Shown here: positions 8,576 to 17,290 of the stretch, in pieces
Layout: each line of letters starts with the position of its first letter
How positions within the stretch are numbered: the stretch's first letter is position 1
Assembly (NCBI RefSeq): GCF_039614725.1
Contig: NZ_CP154859.1
Coordinates: 2,170,001-2,234,000 of the forward strand
Direction of reading: 5' to 3'
Length of the DNA stretch: 64,000 bases
Origin: Thauera sp. JM12B12
Lineage (GTDB): Bacteria; Pseudomonadota; Gammaproteobacteria; Burkholderiales; Rhodocyclaceae
Translations under genes and position numbers: made by a program
Notes under the pieces: generated by a model
Databases searched by the model: none
Seen by the model: the letters and a program-made list of their open reading frames with translations, nothing else
Told to the model about the DNA's origin: nothing

Positions 8576-9184
8576 TCAGCCGTTCTCCTCGTACAGCGTT
8601 GCTTCGATGATGCGGACGATCCTTGCCGTCAGGGCCCCTGCATCGAGCGTTGGATTGGTAATGCTGCGCAACAGGAGGCCACCGAACAGTGCCGAGAACA
8701 GTTCGACCATCCCGTCGATGGTGGCCCGATCGTCTTGGAACCCCGAGCGCTGGCGGATCTCGCGTATGGCAGCCGCGAGTCCGCGCCGGCCCACCGCGTC
8801 CGCCTTTCTCACGATCTCGGCCACTTTCGGGTTGCGGCCGGCCTCGGCGACGATCTCGGCCTTCAGCGCGGCAGTGTCCGAATCGAGCTGCTTGCCGATG
8901 GCCTGGGCCACGTGCGTCCGCAAGCCGCTTCGCGTGTTGGCAACCTCCCGAAGGATCTCGGTCAACGCGAGGCGGTGCTCGAGATCCTGGGCGACGATCG
9001 CTCCGATGATCGCGTCCTTGTTGTCGAAGTAGTGGTAGATGTGCCCCGGGCTCATCCCGGCTACCTTGGAGATCTGCGCAATGCTTGCGCCATGAAAGCC
9101 GTGATCACAGAAGCATCGCGCTGCTGCGGTCAGGATCTGTTGTCGGCGGGCGTCGGCACGCGTGCAGTCAGACAGCGGTTCCAT
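8576..9184 (-). CDS. TetR/AcrR-family transcriptional regulator
   Basis: A 202-residue regulator. The N-terminal helix-turn-helix (about residues 14-58: RQQILTAAARCFCDHGFHGA, then QISKVAGMSPGHIYHYFDNK) is typical TetR. The C-terminal ligand domain is not assignable and ends LFGGLLLRSITNPTLDAGAL. The start at 9184 (MEPLSD) was preferred to ATG 9247 because the HTH lies about 10-15 residues in, as usual. The gene is co-directional with and downstream of the ETF-quinone oxidoreductase gene (138-bp gap). It is the first intact host-like gene after the insertion-sequence remnants and may control the adjacent electron-transfer gene. Confidence 0.85.
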   Translation of the reverse strand: MEPLSDCTRADARRQQILTAAARCFCDHGFHGASIAQISKVAGMSPGHIYHYFDNKDAIIGAIVAQDLEHRLALTEILREVANTRSGLRTHVAQAIGKQLDSDTAALKAEIVAEAGRNPKVAEIVRKADAVGRRGLAAAIREIRQRSGFQDDRATIDGMVELFSALFGGLLLRSITNPTLDAGALTARIVRIIEATLYEENG

Positions 9185-9322
9185 CACGATGTTGTCCTCG
9201 GTGTCGCCCGGAGCGGGCACTGACCGTGCCCGCCGGACGCACCCCATTTCCGATTTCGGGGCAAAGCCGCCCTTCCCTCCCTCCTACTCAGGCCACCCCG
9301 CGCGCGCGATCGCCTGCGGGCC

Positions 9323-10972
9323 TCACATCCCCTGGTAGATCGGCCCTTCGCCGCCTTGTGGCACCACCCAGTTGATGTTCTGGGTCGGGTCCTTGATGTC
9401 GCAGGTCTTGCAGTGCACGCAGTTCTGCGCGTTGATCTGCAGGCGCGGGTTGGCGCCGGATTCGTCGCGCACGATCTCGTACACCCCGGCCGGGCAGTAG
9501 CGCTGCTCGGGGGCGTCGTACTTCGCGAGGTTGATCGCGATCGGCACCGAGGCGTCCTTCAGCTGCAGATGGCAGGGCTGCTCTTCCTCGTGGTTGGTGT
9601 TCGACAGGAACACCGACGAGAGCCGATCGAAGGTGAGCACACCGTCGGGCTTGGGGTAAGTGATCTTCGGACACTCGGCCGCCGGCTTGAGCTTGTCGTG
9701 GTCGGCGCTGTTGTGCAGCGTCCAGGGCACCTTGCCCTTGAACAGCACCTGGTCGATGCCGAACAAGAGCGACCCCAGGTACAGGCCCTTCTTCATGTAG
9801 GGCTTGAAGTTGCGCGTCTTGTGCAGCTCCGCGTATAGCCACGAGTCGCGGAAGGCGCTCGGGTAGGCGGTGAGCGCGTCGCGCTGGCGTTCGTGCGCGA
9901 GCGCCTCGAACGCCGCATCGGCGGCGAGCATGCCCGACTTGATCGCGGCGTGGCTGCCCTTGATGCGCGCGGCGTTGAGGAAACCCGCGTCGTCACCGAT
10001 CAGCCCGCCGCCCGGGAAGATCAGCCGCGGCAGGCTCTGCAGGCCGCCGGCGGCGATCGCGCGCGCGCCGTACTGCAGGCGCTTGCCGCCTTCGAGGTAC
10101 TTGCGGATCTCGGGGTGGGTCTTGTAGCGCTGCATCTCCTCGAAGGGCGACAGATGCGGGTTCTCGTAGTTGAGGCCGACCACGAAGCCGACCGCCACCA
10201 GGTTGTCCTCGAGGTGATAGACGAAGCCACCGCCGTAGGTGGCCTTGTCCATCGGCCAGCCGGCGGTGTGCACCACCAGACCGGGGCGATGGTGCTCGGG
10301 CTTGACCTCCCACAGCTCCTTGATGCCGATGCCGTAGGTCTGGGGGTCGGCGCCCTCGCGCAGATTGAAGCGGGCCTCGAGCTGCTTGCCCAGGTGGCCG
10401 CGGCAGCCCTCGGCGAACAGCGTGTATTTGGCGTGCAGCTCCATGCCCGGCTGGTGGTGCGGGCCCGGCGTGCCGTCACGGTTCAGACCCATGTCGCCGG
10501 TGGCGACGCCCTTCACCGCGCCCGCCTCATCGAACAGGATCTCGGCACCGGCAAAGCCCGGATAGACCTCGACGCCGAGCGCCTCGGCCTGCTCGCCGAG
10601 CCACTTCACCACGTTGCCCAGGCGCACGATGTAGTTGCCGTGGTTCACCAGGCAGTCGGGCAGCAGGCCGTTGGGGGCCTGGCGGGCGCCGGTCTCGGTG
10701 AGGAACAGCACGCGGTCCTCGGTGACGGCGGTGTTGAGCGGGGCGCCGCGCTCCTTCCAGTCGGGGAAGAGTTCGCCGAGCGCCTTCGGGTCCATCACCG
10801 CGCCCGACAGGATGTGGGCGCCGATCTCGGCGGCCTTCTCGATCAGGCACACCGAGAGGTCCTGGCCCTTGGCCTCGGCCAGTTGCTTCAGGCGGATCGC
10901 CGCCGACAGCCCGGCCGGGCCGCCACCGACGATCAGCACGTCGAATTCCATCGATTCGCGTTCAGTAGTCAT
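9323..10972 (-). CDS. Electron transfer flavoprotein-ubiquinone oxidoreductase
   Basis: A 549-residue membrane-associated FAD / 4Fe-4S enzyme that passes electrons from reduced ETF to ubiquinone. The N-terminal dinucleotide motif is [17 protein letters not shown]. The central quinone/FAD regions ([25 protein letters not shown]) are present, and C-terminal cluster cysteines lie in YCPAGVYE and [20 protein letters not shown]. Full length and intact. It fits with etfAB at 15096-16798 and the acyl-CoA dehydrogenases at 37.4-39.7 kb, giving a complete route from acyl-CoA oxidation into the respiratory chain. Start ATG at 10972; an internal ATG at 10951 is possible. Confidence 0.95.
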   Translation of the reverse strand: MTTERESMEFDVLIVGGGPAGLSAAIRLKQLAEAKGQDLSVCLIEKAAEIGAHILSGAVMDPKALGELFPDWKERGAPLNTAVTEDRVLFLTETGARQAPNGLLPDCLVNHGNYIVRLGNVVKWLGEQAEALGVEVYPGFAGAEILFDEAGAVKGVATGDMGLNRDGTPGPHHQPGMELHAKYTLFAEGCRGHLGKQLEARFNLREGADPQTYGIGIKELWEVKPEHHRPGLVVHTAGWPMDKATYGGGFVYHLEDNLVAVGFVVGLNYENPHLSPFEEMQRYKTHPEIRKYLEGGKRLQYGARAIAAGGLQSLPRLIFPGGGLIGDDAGFLNAARIKGSHAAIKSGMLAADAAFEALAHERQRDALTAYPSAFRDSWLYAELHKTRNFKPYMKKGLYLGSLLFGIDQVLFKGKVPWTLHNSADHDKLKPAAECPKITYPKPDGVLTFDRLSSVFLSNTNHEEEQPCHLQLKDASVPIAINLAKYDAPEQRYCPAGVYEIVRDESGANPRLQINAQNCVHCKTCDIKDPTQNINWVVPQGGEGPIYQGM

Positions 10973-11004
10973 GGGAACGAGATTCCTGTTGTGAAGGGGC
11001 GGCC

Positions 11005-11859
11005 TCAGGCGGTCACCGGGGACGGCGCGCGCCAGTCGGGCACGATGCCTTGTTCAAGCGCGAAGGGCTGGGCCTGGATGGTGCGACGCTGGAAGTCCGG
11101 CGCTTGCGGGGCGGTACCGAGCCAGCACAGCACGGCCGCGGGCACCTCGGGCGGCGCCACGCCCTTGCGCATCGCGAGCACACCTCGCTCGCCGATGGTC
11201 GCGCGCAGCGCCTCGGTGCTGACCACCCCCGGATTGACGGTGTAGGCGCGGATGCCCTGATCGCCGAACTCGGCGGCCAGCACGCCCGACAGGCGTGAAA
11301 CCGCAGCCTTGCCCGCGCCGTAGGCATACCCCCAGCCGCCCTTGCCGGTGGCAACGGGCGGGTCGCTCTCGCCCGCGCCGGAGGTGACGTTGATCACCGT
11401 ACCGCCGCCCTGGGCCAGCATGGCAGGCAGCAGGCACTGGGTCAGCACGACCGGAGCCATCACGTAGCCGCGGAACACGCGCTCCAGGGTATCCGCGCCG
11501 AGGGACATGAACGGCAGGTTGAGGTCGCTGCCCTGGTAGATCGCGTTGTTCACCAGCACATCGACGCGGCCGAAACGCGCCAGCACCGCGGCCGCGGCGG
11601 CGTGTACCGACTGCTCGTCGAGCAGATCCATGCGCACCGCAAAAGCCTCGCGCCCGAGCGCGCGGATGGCTGCTGCGGTCTCCGCCAGACTGCCTGCGAG
11701 CGGCCGCCCATCCGCGTGGGAAAGGGAATGAGCATGCGTCTCCCCCTCCTCCAGCGTGCGCGCACTGATCGCCACGTCGAACCCCGCACGCGCGAAGGCG
11801 AGCGCCGTTTCGCGACCGATTCCGCGGCTGCCGCCGGTGATGAATGCCACCCTGCTCAT
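11005..11859 (-). CDS. Short-chain dehydrogenase/reductase (SDR)
   Basis: A 284-residue NAD(P)-dependent SDR. The cofactor motif TGGSRGIG lies at residues 8-15, and the active-site set is Ser in NVTSGAG and Tyr/Lys in YAYGAGK. The start at ATG 11859 has GGGGA seven bases upstream; upstream ATGs give non-SDR N-terminal tails. The substrate is unknown. It sits between ETF-QO and a hydroxysteroid-dehydrogenase-like SDR. A weak copy of the shared operator (11917-11935) lies 58 bp upstream, suggesting regulation with the rest of the island. Confidence 0.88.
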   Translation of the reverse strand: MSRVAFITGGSRGIGRETALAFARAGFDVAISARTLEEGETHAHSLSHADGRPLAGSLAETAAAIRALGREAFAVRMDLLDEQSVHAAAAAVLARFGRVDVLVNNAIYQGSDLNLPFMSLGADTLERVFRGYVMAPVVLTQCLLPAMLAQGGGTVINVTSGAGESDPPVATGKGGWGYAYGAGKAAVSRLSGVLAAEFGDQGIRAYTVNPGVVSTEALRATIGERGVLAMRKGVAPPEVPAAVLCWLGTAPQAPDFQRRTIQAQPFALEQGIVPDWRAPSPVTA

Positions 11860-11916
11860 TTCCATTCCCCGTTCAATTCGGACCGTGTCCACTGTGGCGC
11901 ACCCCGTCCGGGCCGC

Positions 11917-11935
11917 CATCGTCGGTTCGGACCAT
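11917..11935 (-). promoter_or_regulatory. Shared operator motif, weak copy
   Basis: CATCGTCGGTTCGGACCAT on the plus strand matches the island consensus CATCGTCC-N4-GGACTAA at both half-site cores except one base. It lies 58 bp upstream of the minus-strand SDR start at 11859, in the same orientation as the other copies. It is the weakest member. Confidence 0.5.
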
Positions 11936-11939
11936 GAAA

Positions 11940-11960
11940 AACCGGCCGCAGGGGCCGGTT
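11940..11960 (-). terminator. Rho-independent terminator after the HsdA-like SDR
   Basis: AACCGGCC (11940-11947) pairs with GGCCGGTT (11953-11960). Read on the minus strand the hairpin is followed by a T-run, just downstream of the stop at 12001. Confidence 0.75.
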
Positions 11961-12000
11961 CCTCGACTCGCCCGGGCCGGGATTGCCGGCCTGCCTGCGC

Positions 12001-12768
12001 TCAGAAGCGGTCGCTGCGGCTCATCGCGTCCATGCCGCCGTCCACGAACACCACCGTGCCGTGCACGAAGCTGGCCTGCTCCGACTGCAGGAAGCTCACC
12101 ACATTGGCGATCTCGTCCGGCGTGCTGTTGCGTCCGATCGGCGCCACGAACTTGCGGATTGCCTCGCCGAAGCGCGCATCGGCACGCGACGCGTCCAGCA
12201 GCGGGGTCTCGACCGCCCCCGGGGCGATCACGTTCAGGCGGATGCCCTTCGGGCCGAGCGCCACCGACTTGCGACGTGCGAACACCGTGACCGCGTACTT
12301 GGAGCCGGCATACGCCGCCTGCGGGACCGCCATGGCGTCGGCCTGCGCCAGCGCGCCCGCCTCGTCCCCCGCCAGCATCGCCCCCACCATCGGCAGCTTG
12401 TCCATGCCGGGATGCACCGAGGCCACCGAGCCGATCAGCACGATGGACGGCTTGCTGCCGCGCGCCAGTGCCTCTTCGAGGCCGTCGACGATCTCGGTCA
12501 TGCCGAAATAGTTGACGCCGACGATCACGCTGCTCGAAGGCGCGGTCGGCCCGAGGCCGGCGCAGCAGACCAGGCCGTCCAGCACGCCGTCGCACGCGGC
12601 CAGCGCCGCCTGCACGGCCGCCTTGCGGCCTTCGGCGGTCGACAGGTCGGCGACGATGTCGGCGTTCTGCCGGTCGATTCCAATCACACGATGCCCCGCG
12701 CGCGCGAGCTGATCGCAAACGGCAGCGCCGATCCCCGAAGCGGAACCGGTAACAACGGATACGGCCAT
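12001..12768 (-). CDS. 3-alpha-hydroxysteroid dehydrogenase-like SDR
   Basis: A 255-residue SDR. Motifs are TGSASGIG (residues 6-13), VLIGSVASVHPG with the catalytic Ser, and AYAGSKYAV with Tyr and Lys. Segments such as GIDRQNADIVADLSTAEGRK, VNYFGMTEI and the C-terminal VFVDGGMDAM closely follow my recollection of the Comamonas 3-alpha-hydroxysteroid dehydrogenase/carbonyl reductase (HsdA). That enzyme interconverts 3-alpha-hydroxy and 3-keto steroids with NAD, but the family also contains dehydrogenases for other cyclic alcohols. The start has AGGGAG at proper spacing. An island operator copy lies 73 bp upstream. The substrate is therefore suggested, not shown. Confidence 0.82.
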   Translation of the reverse strand: MAVSVVTGSASGIGAAVCDQLARAGHRVIGIDRQNADIVADLSTAEGRKAAVQAALAACDGVLDGLVCCAGLGPTAPSSSVIVGVNYFGMTEIVDGLEEALARGSKPSIVLIGSVASVHPGMDKLPMVGAMLAGDEAGALAQADAMAVPQAAYAGSKYAVTVFARRKSVALGPKGIRLNVIAPGAVETPLLDASRADARFGEAIRKFVAPIGRNSTPDEIANVVSFLQSEQASFVHGTVVFVDGGMDAMSRSDRF

Positions 12769-12840
12769 GACAGACTCCCTGGTTGCCAACGATTGACTTG
12801 ACGACGATTGTGGATTGTCAACGGCCCGTGCGGGCGCGCG

Positions 12841-12859
12841 CATCGTCCGGGCGGACTAA
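12841..12859 (-). promoter_or_regulatory. Shared operator motif
   Basis: CATCGTCCGGGCGGACTAA is a full match to the island consensus. It is 73 bp upstream of the HsdA-like SDR (minus strand) and 63 bp upstream of the Cache protein gene (plus strand), so it could serve either. Orientation agrees with the minus-strand gene. Confidence 0.72.
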
Positions 12860-12921
12860 ACTCCCGACCCGCCATTGGGCCTAAAATCGACCCACCGCCA
12901 TCCCCTCGAGGAACACGCACC

Positions 12922-13812
12922 ATGACACCGCTCAAGACCCTCGTCCTCGCCATGATGCTGGGCAGCGCCGTGCTGACCGCCCCTGCGATCGCGGCCGACA
13001 ACGCCCCAACGGTCGCTGCGGCGAGCGCGCGACAAGGCGACGAGGGCGCTCGTACGCAGGCGCTGCTCGACCGCGCGGAAGCGCACTTGCGCGAGCAGGG
13101 CGAGCAGGCGATGGCCAGCTTCAGCCGTGCCGGCGAATTCGTCGACGGGGAGCTCTATGTGTACGTGATCGATACACAGGGCAATTTCCTCGCCAGCGGC
13201 GGCAGCTCGACCACCCTGATCGGTCGCAACGTGATCGACCTGACCGACTCCGAAGGCCGGCTCTTCATCCGCGAGCTCCTCGGCGACGCCCAATCGAGGG
13301 CCAGCGGCCGCATCGAGTACCGCTGGGCGAATCCGGTCACCGGGCGCAACGAACCGAAGATCGCGACCTACCGACGTGTCGGCGACCGTATCCTCGTCGT
13401 TGGCTACTACGCGCCGAACGCCAGCTTCGAGCTCGCGAAATCGCTCGTGTGGCGGGCGGTGCACGCCCTCAAGGTGAGCGGAGAGAGTGCCTTCACGCGC
13501 TTCAACGACCTCAACGGCGGCTTCGTTCAGGACGACCTCTACGTGTTCGCGATCGGCATCGAGGACGGCATCGTCCATGCGCATGGCGCGCAACCGCGCC
13601 AGGTCGGCCGCAAGGCTGCCGAGCTCACCGACACCAAGGGCAGGCATTTCCTGCTCGAGATGATCGATATCGCCAAGCGCCAGGGCGAGGGCGAGATCAG
13701 CTACACCTTCCGCAATCCGCTCACGCTGAAGAACGAAGCCAAGCGCAGCTACGTGGTGCGGGTGGGGAACTACCTGGTGGGCGCAGGCGCCTACGCGGGC
13801 GCCGCGAAATAA
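12922..13812 (+). CDS. Secreted protein with two Cache domains
   Basis: A 296-residue protein with a signal peptide (residues 1-26, ending AIAAD). It contains two homologous Cache-type small-molecule binding modules: about 60-165 (GELYVYVIDTQGNFLASGG, then GRNVIDLTDSEGRLFIREL, then GRIEYRWANPVTG) and about 180-290 (DDLYVFAIGIEDGIVHAHG, then GRKAAELTDTKGRHFLLEM, then GEISYTFRNPLT). There is no transmembrane segment after the signal and no output domain, so it is a free periplasmic binding protein, unlike Cache receptors fused to kinases or chemoreceptors. GAGGAACACGCACC precedes the ATG. Its role in the island is unknown; ligand sensing or delivery is a guess. Confidence 0.8.
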   Translation: MTPLKTLVLAMMLGSAVLTAPAIAADNAPTVAAASARQGDEGARTQALLDRAEAHLREQGEQAMASFSRAGEFVDGELYVYVIDTQGNFLASGGSSTTLIGRNVIDLTDSEGRLFIRELLGDAQSRASGRIEYRWANPVTGRNEPKIATYRRVGDRILVVGYYAPNASFELAKSLVWRAVHALKVSGESAFTRFNDLNGGFVQDDLYVFAIGIEDGIVHAHGAQPRQVGRKAAELTDTKGRHFLLEMIDIAKRQGEGEISYTFRNPLTLKNEAKRSYVVRVGNYLVGAGAYAGAAK

Positions 13813-13863
13813 GGCCCACCACGGCTAAGGCTCGCCACGGCTGGGGCTCGCGCCTCAGCCACC

Positions 13864-13889
13864 GGGGGGCGTTGCACCCTCTGCCCCCC
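13864..13889. terminator. GC-rich hairpin between convergent genes
   Basis: GGGGGGC (13864-13870) pairs with GCCCCCC (13883-13889) between the convergent Cache and LuxR genes. No T-run follows, so termination here would be weak. The short direct repeat CCACGGCT-RRGGCTCG also lies just upstream. Confidence 0.4.
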
Positions 13890-13908
13890 AGCCCGAAAGC
13901 CCTGCGCC

Positions 13909-15063
13909 TCAGTTATCCCGGCTGAGCGCGGCCACGCTGTTGAGCATGATGCGCACCAGCTCGGTCTGACGGCGAACGCCGGTCTTGGAGAAGATCGAGC
14001 GTAGGTGCGCCCGCGCGGTGTTGCGACGGATGTTCAACGCCTCGGCAGCCTCCTCCAGCGACAGGCCGTTGGCGAGCTCCATCGCCAGCGCGGTCTCGGC
14101 CGGCGTGAGGTTGAAGAGCTGCTTCGCTGCGGCAGTGCTCGCCAGCGACTTGCCGGCCGCATCGCGGATATACACGACGGCCGACGGCTGACCCTTGCCC
14201 TCCGCCCATTCCTGCGACCGCACCGGCTCTACGACCACGCCGAGGCTGACCTGGCCCGAGGGGCGCGACACCGACATTGCCGACGCCACCGCCAGCGGGT
14301 CGCCCGAATGCCGTGCAAAGGCGTTGCGGATCAACTGCTGCAGCTCGCGGTTGTCGCTCGGATACGAGGCCTCGAGTCGGCCGCCGACGAGCTTGAGGCC
14401 GTCATTGGCCGCCAGCAGTTCGCGCGCGATCAGGTTCTGCTCGAGCACCTTGCCGGTCTCGTCGAGCACCAGGGTGCCGACCGACAGCCGACCGATCGCC
14501 TGCGAGTACAGGCTGCCGAGCGACTCGCTGCGGTCGAGCAGGTTGTGGATGTGCAGCGCCCGGCGCAGATGCGGCAGCAGTGCCTCGCAGCGCGCACGAT
14601 CGAGCGCACTGAACCTGGGCGCGGTCTCGCCACGCGTGATGCGGAAACGCAGCTTGCCCGAGTCGGGGGTCGAGATGTCGACCCCCATGACGTGGAACAC
14701 GTCGACCGGCGCGCACCAGTGCTGGTAGTACGGCGTGCGCCGCCATTCGGCCTCGGTCATCAGGTCCTCGACGGTGAACACCTTGTCGATCGGCTGATTG
14801 ACGAAGGGCGTCATCGAATGGCCGTAGGGCAGATAGGTGACCTTGTCGCCCCCTTCCACGCCCACGGCAATCATCATGCCCAGGTTGCTCTCGTCCGGAC
14901 TGCGCAGGATGAGGGTGACGTAGTTGGCCTCGAACAGGACGCGGAACGTTTCCAGCGCCTCGCCCCAGCGCCGGCTGTCGAGCGCAGCGTCGTACAGCGC
15001 CGACACGATGCGGTCGTATTCGCCCAGTTCCAGTTCGATCGTATTCAAACCCCTTCCCCTCAC
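13909..15063 (-). CDS. LuxR-family transcriptional regulator
   Basis: A 384-residue regulator with a C-terminal GerE/LuxR helix-turn-helix at about 315-375 (LTPAETALAMELANGLSLEE, then AAEALNIRRNTARAHLRSIF). The N-terminal 300 residues are an unassigned sensory region; there is no receiver aspartate pattern or ATPase motif. The start is GTG 15063 (MRGRGLN); a TTG 15 bp later is an alternative, since the purine-rich AGGGGAAGGGG could be its ribosome binding site. It lies in the middle of the catabolic island, downstream of etfA. It is the only LuxR gene in the window, which makes it the best candidate for the recurring GTCC-N4-GGAC operator. Confidence 0.85.
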   Translation of the reverse strand: MRGRGLNTIELELGEYDRIVSALYDAALDSRRWGEALETFRVLFEANYVTLILRSPDESNLGMMIAVGVEGGDKVTYLPYGHSMTPFVNQPIDKVFTVEDLMTEAEWRRTPYYQHWCAPVDVFHVMGVDISTPDSGKLRFRITRGETAPRFSALDRARCEALLPHLRRALHIHNLLDRSESLGSLYSQAIGRLSVGTLVLDETGKVLEQNLIARELLAANDGLKLVGGRLEASYPSDNRELQQLIRNAFARHSGDPLAVASAMSVSRPSGQVSLGVVVEPVRSQEWAEGKGQPSAVVYIRDAAGKSLASTAAAKQLFNLTPAETALAMELANGLSLEEAAEALNIRRNTARAHLRSIFSKTGVRRQTELVRIMLNSVAALSRDN

Positions 15064-15095
15064 AGTTCAGGCAGACGGGCCGCCGGCCCGCCGAT

Positions 15096-16040
15096 TCATC
15101 CTGCCGACAGGCTCGTGGTCAGCGCCGGCACCGCTTCGAACAGGTCCGCCACCAGGCCGTAGTCGGCGACCTGGAAGATCGGCGCATCCGGATCCTTGTT
15201 GATCGCCACGATCACCTTGGAGTCCTTCATTCCGGCCAGGTGCTGGATCGCACCCGAGATGCCGACCGCCACATACAGTCCCGGTGCAACGATCTTCCCG
15301 GTCTGGCCGACCTGGTAGTCGTTGGGTACGAAGCCCGCATCGACGGCAGCGCGCGACGCGCCCAGCGCGGCGCCGAGCGTGTCGGCGAGCGGCTCGAGCA
15401 GGCGGTGATAGTTCTCGCCGTTGCCCAGACCGCGCCCACCGGATACGACGATCGCCGCCGAAGCGAGTTCAGGCCGCTCGGACTTGCTGAGCTCGCGCCC
15501 GAGCACGCGCGACAGGCCGAGATCCGGTCCGGCCGCGACCGTCTCCGCTGCCGCGCCCCCACCGTTTCCGGCGGCATCGAACGCCGTCGTGCGTACGGTG
15601 AGGACGTCCAGCGGCTGATCCGACTCGACCGCGACCATGACGTTCCCGGCGTAGATCGGACGCTCGTAGCGCCCCGGCGCGGAGATCGCGACCACGTCCG
15701 AGACCGCCGCCACATCGAGCAGGGCCGCCACGCGGGGGGCGAGATTCTTGCCGAAACTCGTGGCCCCGACAAGCACCGCGCGGTAACCGCCCTCGCCCGC
15801 CACGCGTTGCGCCAGCACGGCGAGGTTCTCGGCCAGCGGCTCGGCATAGTGTGCCGCCTCCACCTTCAGTACGCGCGACACACCCGCAAGCCCCTGGGCC
15901 TGCGCCACGGCGCCCTCGCAGCCCTGCCCCGCGACCAGCACGTCGATGTCGCCGCCGAAGCGCGCCGCGGCGGTGACCGCGTTCAGGGTCGCCGTCGCCA
16001 GACGGCTGTTGTCGTGCTCTGCAATGACCAGTGTCTTCAT
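15096..16040 (-). CDS. etfA: Electron transfer flavoprotein alpha subunit
   Basis: A 314-residue FAD-binding ETF subunit. The C-terminal FAD region is recognisable: [20 protein letters not shown], then [31 protein letters not shown] and [19 protein letters not shown]. It forms the ETF heterodimer with the upstream etfB, accepting electrons from acyl-CoA dehydrogenases. The gap to etfB is 8 bp, so they are co-transcribed. GAGGCAGACG precedes the ATG. Confidence 0.96.
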   Translation of the reverse strand: MKTLVIAEHDNSRLATATLNAVTAAARFGGDIDVLVAGQGCEGAVAQAQGLAGVSRVLKVEAAHYAEPLAENLAVLAQRVAGEGGYRAVLVGATSFGKNLAPRVAALLDVAAVSDVVAISAPGRYERPIYAGNVMVAVESDQPLDVLTVRTTAFDAAGNGGGAAAETVAAGPDLGLSRVLGRELSKSERPELASAAIVVSGGRGLGNGENYHRLLEPLADTLGAALGASRAAVDAGFVPNDYQVGQTGKIVAPGLYVAVGISGAIQHLAGMKDSKVIVAINKDPDAPIFQVADYGLVADLFEAVPALTTSLSAG

Positions 16041-16048
16041 CGTCTGCC

Positions 16049-16798
16049 TCAGATCACCTTCGCTTCGTTACGAAGCTTGTTCACCAGTTCGGCCACGTCG
16101 GCCACCTTGACGCCGCCCTTGCGCGCCGCCGGTTCGGCATGCCGAACGTGGCGCAGGCGGGGGGCGATGTCCGCGCCCAGCCCGGCAGCGGCGATCACGT
16201 CCAGCGGCTTCTTCTTCGCCTTCATGATGTTCGGCAGGGTCGCGTAGCGCGGCTCGTTCAGGCGCAGGTCGGCGGTGACGACCGCCGGCAGCTTCAGTTC
16301 GACCGTCTCCAGGCCGCCGTCGATCTCGCGCGTCACCGCCACCACGCCCTCGCCCGGCGCCACCTTGGAGGCGAAGGTCGCCTGCGGCCAGCCCATCAGC
16401 GCGGCCAGCATCTGGCCGGTCTGGTTGGCGTCGTCGTCGATCGCCTGCTTGCCGCAGATCACCATCTGCGGCTGTTCGCGTTCGGCCACCGCCTTCAGTA
16501 GCTTGGCCACTGCCAGCGGCTGCAGCTCCGCATCCGTCTCGACCAGGATGGCGCGGTCGGCGCCCATCGCCAGCGCGCTGCGCAGGGTCTCCTGGCAGGC
16601 GGTGGTGCCGCAGCTCACCGCGACGACCTCGGTGGCCACGCCGGCTTCCTTGAGGCGCACCGCCTCCTCGACGGCAATCTCGTCGAAGGGGTTGATCGAC
16701 ATCTTCACGCCGGCCAGCTCGACCCCGCTCTGGTCCGACTTGACCCGCACCTTCACGTTGTAATCGACGACCCGCTTAACCGGGACAAGAATCTTCAA
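16049..16798 (-). CDS. etfB: Electron transfer flavoprotein beta subunit
   Basis: A 249-residue AMP-binding ETF subunit ([70 protein letters not shown]). The start codon is TTG at 16798, supported by GAGGAG seven bases upstream and by the family N-terminus. It heads an etfB-etfA pair in line with, and about 40 bp after, the MaoC-type hydratase gene. This makes it likely part of the SDR-OYE-MaoC-etfBA transcript starting near 19145. Confidence 0.96.
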   Translation of the reverse strand: MKILVPVKRVVDYNVKVRVKSDQSGVELAGVKMSINPFDEIAVEEAVRLKEAGVATEVVAVSCGTTACQETLRSALAMGADRAILVETDAELQPLAVAKLLKAVAEREQPQMVICGKQAIDDDANQTGQMLAALMGWPQATFASKVAPGEGVVAVTREIDGGLETVELKLPAVVTADLRLNEPRYATLPNIMKAKKKPLDVIAAAGLGADIAPRLRHVRHAEPAARKGGVKVADVAELVNKLRNEAKVI

Positions 16799-16837
16799 GG
16801 TGTTCTCCTCGCGAATATTCGTAAACTGGACGCTGGC

Positions 16838-17290
16838 TCAGGCCGCAAGCGGCTCGCGGCGCAGCATCACGACTTGCGCATCGAAGCTGATCACCCGCTC
16901 GTCGCGCTGGTTGAGCAGTTCGAAGCGCGAAACGAGCACGCCGCGCTCGGGCCGGCTGCCCGGACCGCGCTCGACATGGGTGACGCGGGCGCGCAGCTCG
17001 TCGCCCGCGATGCCCGGGCGATGAAAGCGCAGCTTGTCCCAGCCGCGGCCGGCGATCGAGGCCGTCTCGCCGCTGGGGATGGTATGGCTCAGGCGGATGG
17101 TCACCGAGAGCAGATGCACCCCGGCCGCGAACAGCTGCCCGATCGGCGATTTCGCCGCTGCGGCTTCGTCCACATGGGGCGGGAACGGATCCCACTCGGT
17201 GGCAAAGGCCTTGATGTTCTCGGCGGTGAGCAGGTAGCGCTCGGACGACTCGCGCGGGTCGTCGAGGACCACGTCTTCCAAGTAGATCAT
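16838..17290 (-). CDS. MaoC-like hot-dog hydratase
   Basis: A 150-residue single hot-dog fold protein. The hydratase 2 motif region WDPFPPHVDEAAAAKSPIGQ, then LFAAGVHLL carries the Asp and His expected of (R)-specific enoyl-CoA hydratases (family pattern DxxPxHxDxxxA...G). The ATG overlaps the stop of the upstream OYE gene by 4 bp (ATGA), so translation is coupled. It probably hydrates an unsaturated CoA ester of the pathway, though some family members act as thioesterases or on non-CoA substrates. Confidence 0.85.
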   Translation of the reverse strand: MIYLEDVVLDDPRESSERYLLTAENIKAFATEWDPFPPHVDEAAAAKSPIGQLFAAGVHLLSVTIRLSHTIPSGETASIAGRGWDKLRFHRPGIAGDELRARVTHVERGPGSRPERGVLVSRFELLNQRDERVISFDAQVVMLRREPLAA

